Positions 15,471 through 20,261 of a stretch of 20,261 nt of DNA are shown one piece after another. This stretch comes from a virus: positions 1 through 20,261 of IMG/VR virus record IMGVR_UViG_3300044641_009294; one strand, written 5' to 3'. The translations under genes were made by a program, and so were the position numbers. Below the pieces are notes generated by a model. It worked only from the letters and a program-made list of their open reading frames with translations, searched no databases and was not told the DNA's origin. Within the stretch, counting starts at the first letter, position 1. Each line of letters starts with the position of its first letter.

Positions 15471-16118
15471 TCACCTGTGTTCGCATACCTCTTCCGACAC
15501 CGGGCAGAAATTGCAGAGCCCGCTGGGCTTTGCCGGCCACGGCTGGTCGGGGTTCATACCATCGATCTGATCTGCGTAGCCCGTCCACTTGGACAGGATT
15601 TCGGGAAGCTGCTCTCGGGTGTACTCCGCCCGGATGATGTCGCCGGCCACGAGGAAGAACAGCATCCCCTTGACCTTCTTCACCTCGGGGTAGTGCACCA
15701 TGATCATCGCAGCCATCAACTCGAGCTGCGACGTGTCGGCGAAGCGACTGCTCTTCCCGGTCTTCCAATCGGCTACCCATGCGGACGGGCCGTTGACAAG
15801 GAGGAGATCGGGGATGCCACGGAAGAAGACGTCTTTTGCGAAGAACTCACAGGGTTGAAAGTCTTTGGTGAACCCCATTTTCCGTTCGCAGTGGCGCTCT
15901 CCAACCATATCTCGTATGTGCTGAAGAACCTCTTGGTGGCGTTCAAGATCGGCAGGGAGTCCGCCCCCAGTGAAAAAAGATTCAAACGCTTTATGGACAC
16001 GTTCGCCGTACGTAGTTGCTTCCGTTGGCGCCGACTTAAATCGCTTGAGGATTCGGACTTGTTGGTATCGACGACTGCAACCTTGGAAGTCTTTGATGGA
16101 GGAATGGGAGTGTGGCAT
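15471..16118 (-). CDS. PD-(D/E)XK nuclease, Cas4/RecB-like, with putative Fe-S cysteines, 215 aa
   Basis: Numbered from ATG 16118: SSIKDFQGCSRRY near the N-terminus (C14), GERVHKAFE (H42), FFRGIPDLLLV (D104), AWVADWKTGKS (D117, K119), then a QLELMAAM helix (Q131). These are the ordered motifs of RecB/Cas4-type exonucleases. The four cysteines C14 and C202-x2-C205-x6-C212 are spaced as in Cas4/AddB proteins that bind a 4Fe-4S cluster. The frame is open to a TTG at 16139 that overlaps the polymerase stop, but the ATG gives a more typical N-terminus; neither start has a strong ribosome site, so coupling to the polymerase is likely. It lies between polymerase and HNH genes. Probable roles are end resection, recombination or host DNA degradation. 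No cas genes are nearby. Confidence 0.88.
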   Translation of the reverse strand: MPHSHSSIKDFQGCSRRYQQVRILKRFKSAPTEATTYGERVHKAFESFFTGGGLPADLERHQEVLQHIRDMVGERHCERKMGFTKDFQPCEFFAKDVFFRGIPDLLLVNGPSAWVADWKTGKSSRFADTSQLELMAAMIMVHYPEVKKVKGMLFFLVAGDIIRAEYTREQLPEILSKWTGYADQIDGMNPDQPWPAKPSGLCNFCPVSEEVCEHR

Positions 16119-16132
16119 TTTGAGTTTCGCAT

Positions 16133-17962
16133 TTAGCAATCCCCGTATGATGCGCCTCGACCGGCCTCACAAGCAAGCGGCAGGGTCCCTGCCCATCGCG
16201 GGCGCCACGACATGCACTCCTCCACGTAGCGCTGCGCCTCCTCGGCCTCCTCTTCCGGGGCGATGCAAGCCACCGCATCGTGCACCGTCAGCACGGGCGT
16301 ATATCGCTTAGCGATGCGCAGCATCTGCTCGCCCACCACGCACCGCGCAACAGCCTGCGTGAAGTTCTCCACGCACTTCCCACCGTAGACAGCCACTATG
16401 CGTCCGCGTGACGTGTAGTGCCACCGGAGCTGTCCCTCCTCGTCTGCGAACTGTCGCAGGTCGGGATACTGGATATGCAGCCCGCTGGGGAGGCTCAGCC
16501 CCTTGCCGGGTACCACGTGCACAAGTTGTTGGGCGTCCACTGGCATGGGCATCTGCGCAGCCAGCATGGCAAGCGCTGTGTCAGCGCGCTTCCACAACTC
16601 GGGGATGCGGTAGTACGTCCGCCGGTACGTATCGATGATCCGCTTGGCTTCTTCCTCTGACACCTCGACCTTCGCGCCCGTCTTCAGGAAGAGCCGCAGC
16701 TTGGCATGCCCGACGCCGTACCCTGCACCGAGGATCGCGGTCTTGCCCACCTGCCGCTGCGTCTTGTCCACTTGGTCTGGTGCCACGCCATAGATCTGCG
16801 CAGCCATGATCCGATAGACGTCCTGCTTGTTTGCGAACGCATCGACGAGATCCATCTGTCCGGCCAGCCATGCGAGCGTACGCGCTTCGATCTGCGAGGA
16901 GTCGCAGTCGATGATGACGTAGCCCGGGGGTGCCTTGATCGCGCGCTTGAGCGTGTTCTTGGTCGGGTCCCGCGCCGGCAGGTTCTGGAGGTTCACCTTG
17001 TCTTGCCCGGACCAGCGGCCTGAGTGAGCGCCGTAGTACCGCAGGGGCACGGGGAACGCACCACGGTTCGACATCTGCAGGAAGCGCTCTGCGCGAGTCT
17101 CTTCGATTGTTGACTTGACCCCCAGCCGGGCGGCCACCAGCGCGTTCACGCGCGGGTCCGGGTGCTCCTCCATCAGCCGCTTGAAGTCTTCGTCGGTCTT
17201 GGCGAAGGCGTAGGTCTCCTTGCCTGTGGTGAGGCTGATCTTGGTGGGCGGCTCGACGCCGTACTCACGCAGGAGTTCTGCAAACTGTTTGTTCGACATG
17301 AACTGAGCACGATCGACGTTGACCGCAGCGAGCAGGGCCTCTTGGGTCTCGCGGACCTCGACGACGTACTCCCGCAGGAGCGGTGCATCCAGCACGAGCT
17401 TAGGCTCGATGAACATACGAAGCGTTGCATCGATCAGCTTCATCTCACCGACTGGGAACTTATAGTCCGTGGCGTAGAGATCGAAAAGCTTAGTGGTTAG
17501 CTCAACGTCGTTGATGCAGTACTCGCCGTAGCGAGCGAGTTGCTCTTCTGTGAAGTCCTTATGGCGTTTGCCCAGCGCGTTGATGACCTCATCGCCCTTC
17601 ATACCGATGCTGTGACGTTTGGCCTGTGCAGCAAGGCCGTGGGCCTTGTCGTGTGGGAACAGTGCTCGAGACATGCCTAGCGTGTCGCCCCACGCCCGAG
17701 CTTTGCGATCAAACCGCCAAGCGAGGATGGCCGCGTCGAACATCATGTTCTGTCCGATCACAAGCGAGTTCTCCCAATCGACGGTGCGCAGTCCCTTCTC
17801 AATGTGCATCTGGGGGTACCACTGCGCAGGCTCGTCGTTGATCTTGACGGCAACACCGATTGCCTCGAACCGCTCGTCGCGGATGTACTCCTCTGTCGTT
17901 AGCTTGGTGAGCGAGTAGTCGCGGTCGTAGTACGTCTCGAAGTCCAGCACGACTCGGTTCAT
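16133..17962 (-). CDS. polA: Family A DNA polymerase with 3'-5' exonuclease, 609 aa
   Basis: The replicative polymerase. Exonuclease motifs: LDFET (D7, E9), GQNMMFD (N72, D76), YCINDV (D152). Polymerase motif A IDCDSSQIEAR (D354, E359); motif B TQRQVGKTAILGAGYG (R403, K407, L411, Y415); motif C TVHDAV (D562). All metal-binding aspartates are present. Two residues are notable: Leu411 at the position of E. coli Phe762, and Ala563 where HDE is usual. There is no 5' nuclease domain, as in T7 gp5; I see no obvious T7-like thioredoxin-binding loop, and the protein is shorter than gp5 (about 700 aa). The ATG overlaps the previous stop (ATGA at 17959-17962), so translation is coupled to the 115-aa gene. 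The polymerase stop is followed within 15 nt by the Cas4/RecB-like gene. Confidence 0.97.
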   Translation of the reverse strand: MNRVVLDFETYYDRDYSLTKLTTEEYIRDERFEAIGVAVKINDEPAQWYPQMHIEKGLRTVDWENSLVIGQNMMFDAAILAWRFDRKARAWGDTLGMSRALFPHDKAHGLAAQAKRHSIGMKGDEVINALGKRHKDFTEEQLARYGEYCINDVELTTKLFDLYATDYKFPVGEMKLIDATLRMFIEPKLVLDAPLLREYVVEVRETQEALLAAVNVDRAQFMSNKQFAELLREYGVEPPTKISLTTGKETYAFAKTDEDFKRLMEEHPDPRVNALVAARLGVKSTIEETRAERFLQMSNRGAFPVPLRYYGAHSGRWSGQDKVNLQNLPARDPTKNTLKRAIKAPPGYVIIDCDSSQIEARTLAWLAGQMDLVDAFANKQDVYRIMAAQIYGVAPDQVDKTQRQVGKTAILGAGYGVGHAKLRLFLKTGAKVEVSEEEAKRIIDTYRRTYYRIPELWKRADTALAMLAAQMPMPVDAQQLVHVVPGKGLSLPSGLHIQYPDLRQFADEEGQLRWHYTSRGRIVAVYGGKCVENFTQAVARCVVGEQMLRIAKRYTPVLTVHDAVACIAPEEEAEEAQRYVEECMSWRPRWAGTLPLACEAGRGASYGDC

Positions 17963-18306
17963 GTATTTTTCTCCTTCAGTTTTTCTTCGATAGCCTCAAG
18001 AGTTGAGGCGCTAATCCAATAAAACTCGTTCACTTCCTCATCCGTCAGCCCGACCCATTCTCGCGGTGCGGTGTAAAGCGGCAACGCGCGCTGCGGCTCG
18101 GCGAAGTCTGTCGGGTTATCTGTAACACACACTGACTTACCGTCAAGCCCATAGACCATCCACGCCACCGGCTCTTGCTTCTCAGCCTGCTCGATGGCAG
18201 CGCGGAGAGCGGCGATGGCGGCGTCAAGGTGCGGCACCGGGCCGTCCTGCCACTCGCGCTCAATGCCCAACGCTTCCAGCGCCTGCTTCATAACTGCGAT
18301 GCTCAT
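17959..18306 (-). CDS. Small phage protein with MSIxxMKQALE N-terminus, 115 aa
   Basis: Begins MSIAVMKQALEALG, then LRAAIEQAEKQEPVAWMV, a PLYTAP segment and REWVGLTDEEVNEF. I associate this mosaic (MKQALE, AIEQAE, EPVAWM, PLYTAP, WVGLTDEE) with a very common class of uncharacterised small proteins in proteobacterial phages. The ATG at 18304-18306 overlaps the TGA of the upstream gene (ATGA) with GGAGAG just before it; its own stop overlaps the polymerase start. The N-terminal 45 residues are helical; the rest appears to be a small mixed domain. The function is unknown. Direct coupling to the polymerase suggests a replication-associated or merely co-transcribed role. It is related at its N-terminus to the next gene upstream (18303-18596). 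Confidence 0.88.
   Translation of the reverse strand: MSIAVMKQALEALGIEREWQDGPVPHLDAAIAALRAAIEQAEKQEPVAWMVYGLDGKSVCVTDNPTDFAEPQRALPLYTAPREWVGLTDEEVNEFYWISASTLEAIEEKLKEKNT
18275..18306. repeat. Direct repeat copy A at the start of the 115-aa gene
   Basis: A 32-nt segment covering the start codon and first ten codons of the 115-aa gene, 28 of 32 bases identical to 18565-18596. It reflects a shared gene start (MSIxxMKQALE), probably from duplication or module exchange. Confidence 0.8.
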
Positions 18307-18596
18307 TTCTTCTCTCCAAACTCTTCGTTCAGGATCCGCGCTGCGTGATGCTCGACCTCTGGCCGGAGATCCCTGAAGGCAATCTTGAGGTTAGCGACTT
18401 GTAGCTTCCCGATCAGTGTGTAGCAGGTGTTTTCTAGACTGGCGATACGGTCGTTCTGATTCTCCGCTTGCTCTATGGCATTACGAAGGGTGGTGACCGT
18501 TTTGGTTAGCGGAGTGTCTGGCACCATCCACAGCGCGGCGCTTTTGTTCCTAGACTCAATGAACTCCAACGCCTGCTTCATTGCTTCGATGCTCAT
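18303..18596 (-). CDS. Paralogous MSIxxMKQALE-type small protein, 97 aa
   Basis: Starts at ATG 18594-18596, with GGAGG 5 nt upstream; an upstream GTG (18608) is open but less likely. The N-terminus MSIEAMKQALEFIE and the later LRNAIEQAENQN match the 115-aa neighbour, but the C-terminal half differs: a coiled-coil-like helix (RIASLENTCYTLIGKLQVAN) and a charged end (ARILNEEFGEKK). The two genes thus share an N-terminal helix and a middle helix but carry different tails. The start overlaps the stop of the 43-aa gene, and the stop overlaps the start of the 115-aa gene (both ATGA). The function is unknown. Confidence 0.85.
   Translation of the reverse strand: MSIEAMKQALEFIESRNKSAALWMVPDTPLTKTVTTLRNAIEQAENQNDRIASLENTCYTLIGKLQVANLKIAFRDLRPEVEHHAARILNEEFGEKK
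18565..18596. repeat. Direct repeat copy B at the start of the 97-aa gene
   Basis: Partner of 18275-18306, 290 nt away in the same orientation, with four mismatches. It covers the start codon and first ten codons of the 97-aa gene. Confidence 0.8.
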
Positions 18597-18724
18597 CTCC
18601 GCCTCCACAAAAACCGTAACGTCAGTCCATCAACAACGCTCCGCTTGAACCGTGTCTCAGGTGCCCAGACCACATAGCCAAGCACGATGCCGACTGCGTA
18701 GCCGATGAAGAATGCTTCGGTCAT
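18593..18724 (-). CDS. Small single-pass membrane peptide, 43 aa
   Basis: A short frame starting at ATG 18722-18724 and ending with TGA 18595-18593. The sequence begins MTEAFFIGYAVGIVLGYVVW, one hydrophobic helix of about 17 residues with a GxxxG-like GIVLG element, then a basic tail ending RFLWRRR. Positive charges on the C-terminal side suggest an N-out, C-in topology. The start overlaps the upstream gene's stop (ATGA, with GGTGAG before it) and the stop overlaps the next start (ATGA), so it fits exactly between its neighbours. That coupling, and the lack of any other use for this DNA, supports it as real. Possible roles are membrane anchoring, superinfection exclusion or a lysis accessory; none is proved. 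Confidence 0.7.
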   Translation of the reverse strand: MTEAFFIGYAVGIVLGYVVWAPETRFKRSVVDGLTLRFLWRRR

Positions 18725-19263
18725 TTCTCACCCGCCGTCTTCCCCCCAGAAAACACCGCAACGCTAACCTTTGTGTCTGTCAACTTCTGAATTGCCTCTA
18801 ACGCCATAGCCATCCGCTCTGCATTGGCTATTGCTTGCAGGAACTCAGGAGTGGTGAGTATTGCTTGTGCTTGTTTATATTTTTCCTTCATTTGATTTAC
18901 TTCGTTCTGCACTCGCTCACTTGCGGCTTTCATACTCGATATGTCGTTCTTTACCGACGCCCGAAACTCATCAACCGTTTGTTTAAGTTTATCGATTGCC
19001 TCGTGCGCCCGCTCCGCTGATTCAACTGCTGCAATGCTGGTTTCCATACAGACCTTCCAATAGTTGAAGTAAACAATCGTGTCTTCGATCAGCCTGATAT
19101 GACTAACTCGATAACCACCACCTTCACGACCGCCTTGTGCATGCACAGCAGGGCGGCTGAAAACAGATTTGATCGGGCCAATTAAACAAGCTGGAGCCAT
19201 CTTGTCTAACTTGTACTCCAGCGCCTCCGTCTTACCCTCCCACCACAATTCACCGGCCCGCAC
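18721..19263 (-). CDS. Coiled-coil protein of unknown function, about 180 aa (start uncertain)
   Basis: The C-terminal 100 residues are a long, charged coiled coil (AHEAIDKLKQTVDEFRASVK, then EVNQMKEKYKQAQAIL) ending in a short strand and GGKTAGEK. Three starts are possible: GTG 19263 (180 aa, GAGG about 9 nt upstream, 14-nt overlap with the previous gene); ATG 19200 (159 aa); ATG 19047 (108 aa, with AGG 5 nt upstream). I prefer the longest because the block has almost no untranslated gaps, and the extra part (for example GYRVSHIRLIEDTIVYFNYW) reads like folded protein. The frame farther upstream to 19389 is rich in Arg, Cys and Ser and is probably not coding. Its stop overlaps the 43-aa membrane gene. 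This stretch is more AT-rich than the polymerase region. Confidence 0.7.
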   Translation of the reverse strand: MRAGELWWEGKTEALEYKLDKMAPACLIGPIKSVFSRPAVHAQGGREGGGYRVSHIRLIEDTIVYFNYWKVCMETSIAAVESAERAHEAIDKLKQTVDEFRASVKNDISSMKAASERVQNEVNQMKEKYKQAQAILTTPEFLQAIANAERMAMALEAIQKLTDTKVSVAVFSGGKTAGEK

Positions 19264-19534
19264 TTGCAACCACCTCGCAAGAATGCGGTGACATCTTTCC
19301 GCATACCAACGTTCGTTGCTCCTGCACGTTCTCTGCCTTGTACCCGCTGAGCTTGTATGCAATCGGCATGGCGTTCTTGAGGATCCCAAGCGCCGTCAAC
19401 CCGTTGTCATTGTTCTTGACCACTGCGGTATCCATCGCTTCCGCCAGTTCAGCCATAAACGAATCTGGATCCAAACACGTCGTTTGAATCACAAATTCCC
19501 CCGTACCGCTTTCATCCATGTAGATCCTGACCAT
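19250..19534 (-). CDS. Unknown small protein, 94 aa
   Basis: The ATG at 19532-19534 has GAGG 6 nt upstream, better than the GTG at 19546 12 nt earlier. The product starts MVRIYMDESGTGEFVIQTT (a beta-rich start), then an acidic helix (FMAELAEAMDTAVVKN), a TALGILKNAMPIAYKLSGY segment, and a Cys-containing end. Two cysteines near the C-terminus (LVCGKMSPHSCEV) and one near the N-terminus could be structural. I do not recognise the family. It lies downstream of the VRR-NUC gene with a 28-nt gap and overlaps the next gene's likely start. Confidence 0.72.
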   Translation of the reverse strand: MVRIYMDESGTGEFVIQTTCLDPDSFMAELAEAMDTAVVKNNDNGLTALGILKNAMPIAYKLSGYKAENVQEQRTLVCGKMSPHSCEVVASAGR

Positions 19535-19562
19535 TGTGTTCCTCACTTAGGTTTTAAGAGTG

Positions 19563-19856
19563 TCATGCCTTCAACTTCAGTACGCTACGCACTTCTTCAA
19601 GATTTGCCTCATTCACCACGATGGCGATCCCCCCTGCCTCGCGGATGCGCTCCAGCTCCAACAGCTGAAGCTCAGTCGGTTTACCCCTCCCTGCCTTACA
19701 CTCAATCGCGAAGAAGTACCCCCGATAGCAGCCCACGATATCGGGGACACCCATGCGACCGTAGCCATTGGCCGGAGGCGCGAAGTGGTACGCCCCCAGC
19801 TCATCCAGCTCCTTCTTGACTTTGGCCTTTACCGCGCCCTCGGGGGTACGTGCCAT
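19563..19856 (-). CDS. VRR-NUC domain nuclease, 97 aa
   Basis: A stand-alone VRR-NUC (PD-(D/E)XK superfamily) protein. Signature residues: NGYGRMGVPDIVG (G36, D39), FFAIECKAG (E52, K54) and the following KPTELQ (Q64), which together make the metal-binding active site. The length of about 100 residues matches the stand-alone phage and bacterial members, some of which dimerise and cut Holliday junctions or flaps. The ATG at 19854-19856 follows GAGG by 7 nt and overlaps the TGA of the DUF3310 gene; a GTG one codon earlier is less likely. It is followed by a short gap to the unknown 94-aa gene. The likely role is structure-specific cleavage during replication or recombination. Confidence 0.93.
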   Translation of the reverse strand: MARTPEGAVKAKVKKELDELGAYHFAPPANGYGRMGVPDIVGCYRGYFFAIECKAGRGKPTELQLLELERIREAGGIAIVVNEANLEEVRSVLKLKA

Positions 19857-20143
19857 CACTGCACCTCGTTCAGTTTCTGGATGTAGTGCTTCAACTTGCC
19901 GGCGTCATCGGAGTCCTTACGCCCCTGCCGCATCGCGTACTTGATTACGTTACCTTTGAGAAAGCCCACAAACTCCTCATGCGTCAGCAACGCCTCCATC
20001 ACGGTCCAAGGCTGCACCGCCATGTCCTTGTAGTGAGTACCGCCCACCTGCCGGTCGTCTGCTTTTTGATCTGCTTCCATGATGTTGTATATCTCCATTC
20101 GGTCTCTGATTAGGTCTGCAAGGGTTTGCGGGCGGTTACTCAT
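19856..20143 (-). CDS. DUF3310 family protein (SaV-like), 95 aa
   Basis: Recognised by GGTHYKDMAVQPW (34-46), then KGNVIKYAMRQGRKD (63-77) and a helix KLKHYIQKLNEV; these are the conserved features of DUF3310, often loosely annotated as a nucleotide kinase although no P-loop is present. The Gly-Gly-Thr-His-Tyr, Gln-Pro-Trp and Lys-Gly-Asn-x-x-Lys-Tyr motifs are intact. DUF3310 genes are typical of phage early regions. The ATG at 20141-20143 overlaps the stop of the upstream partial frame (ATGA) and has little ribosome-site sequence, so coupling is likely. Its stop overlaps the VRR-NUC start. The biochemical function is not established for the family. Confidence 0.93.
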   Translation of the reverse strand: MSNRPQTLADLIRDRMEIYNIMEADQKADDRQVGGTHYKDMAVQPWTVMEALLTHEEFVGFLKGNVIKYAMRQGRKDSDDAGKLKHYIQKLNEVQ

Positions 20144-20261
20144 GGGTTGCTATCGCTTACGCGACCTCCAGTGCCACGTGACCACAGCATGGCTACGCGA
20201 GGCGTAGCGCCCTTCAACATCAGCTCAGAAGCTGAGTAGCGGGTCATGTTGTGCACGGGGT
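20140..20261 (-). CDS. Partial unknown ORF at the right edge
   Basis: An open frame runs from the right edge to TGA 20142-20140, which overlaps the DUF3310 start in the same ATGA manner as the other genes. It contains MTRYSASELMLKGATPRVAM in frame; an internal ATG (20247-20245) would give 35 residues, or the gene may extend beyond the window. The end VSDSNP is polar. It is credible mainly because of the coupled stop/start. The family is unknown. Confidence 0.45.
   Translation of the reverse strand, partial: PVHNMTRYSASELMLKGATPRVAMLWSRGTGGRVSDSNP
20192..20208. other. Inverted repeat near the right edge
   Basis: gctacgc-gag-gcgtagc is a perfect 7-bp inverted repeat with a 3-base centre. A second small one, ctcag-aag-ctgag, lies at 20224-20236. 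Both fall inside the partial edge ORF, so they may be coding coincidence or a leader structure ahead of the DUF3310 gene. Confidence 0.3.

Noticed and set aside
15471-16118. Idea that the Cas4-like nuclease belongs to a CRISPR system
   Set aside because: No repeats, spacers, cas1 or cas2 are present; phage replication nucleases share this fold.
15324-16136. 270-aa + strand frame opposite the PD-(D/E)XK nuclease and HNH genes
   Set aside because: The - strand frame has clear nuclease motifs; the + strand frame has none and is a typical antisense frame of GC-rich coding DNA.
18130-18165. TTGACG with a weak -10-like TACAGA inside the 115-aa gene
   Set aside because: The -10 match is poor and it lies inside a gene in a tightly coupled operon.

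Overview
This window looks like part of a tailed double-stranded DNA phage (or a prophage/metagenomic phage contig). The evidence is gene density, a replication cassette of phage-type genes, a giant virion-type 'polyvalent' protein, DUF3310 and VRR-NUC small proteins, and 4-nt start/stop overlaps throughout. No integrase, tRNA, rRNA, CRISPR array or insertion sequence was seen. The sequence is fairly GC-rich. Two small proteins beginning MSIxxMKQALE are of a type I associate with phages of Beta/Gammaproteobacteria, so a freshwater or marine proteobacterial host is a reasonable but unproven guess. The large gene is compatible with a podovirus-like virion, but no capsid, portal or terminase gene is present to confirm this.

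Layout. Positions 1-8769 are read on the + strand: the tail end of an unidentified gene, a 607-aa helical probable virion protein, and a 2267-aa giant protein with coiled coils, a zincin-type HEFGH metallopeptidase motif and a long C-terminal region typical of large polyvalent proteins. Positions 8766-20261 are read on the - strand. In order of transcription (right to left) they hold: a partial ORF, DUF3310, a VRR-NUC nuclease, an unknown 94-aa protein, a coiled-coil protein, a 43-aa membrane peptide, two related MSIxxMKQALE proteins, family A DNA polymerase with 3'-5' exonuclease, a Cas4/RecB-like PD-(D/E)XK nuclease with four cysteines, a small HNH protein, an SNF2-type helicase, an unknown 129-aa protein, a probable ssDNA-binding protein, a helix-turn-helix protein, a primase-helicase (AEP + DUF927-like ATPase), and an 89-aa protein. 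The two gene blocks converge, and their final stop codons overlap at 8766-8769.

How it works together. The - strand genes form a nearly complete replisome: primase-helicase, polymerase, probable SSB, SNF2 helicase and three nucleases. The + strand block appears to be late virion genes, whose giant product is probably packaged and delivered with the DNA. Two good sigma70-type promoters were found on the - strand, at 15186-15213 and 13491-13518. In both, the -35 hexamer contains the TGA stop codon of the preceding gene. The first is followed within about 70 nt by a strong intrinsic terminator and then an operator-like palindrome, so it may make a short RNA or act as an attenuated leader for the SNF2 gene. 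The second drives the 129-aa gene and the probable SSB, and perhaps everything downstream.

The most unusual items are the promoter-terminator-palindrome unit, the reuse of stop codons inside -35 boxes, repeated QLDLxF-like (sliding-clamp-motif-like) peptides in the giant protein, and a leucine at the '762' position of the DNA polymerase.
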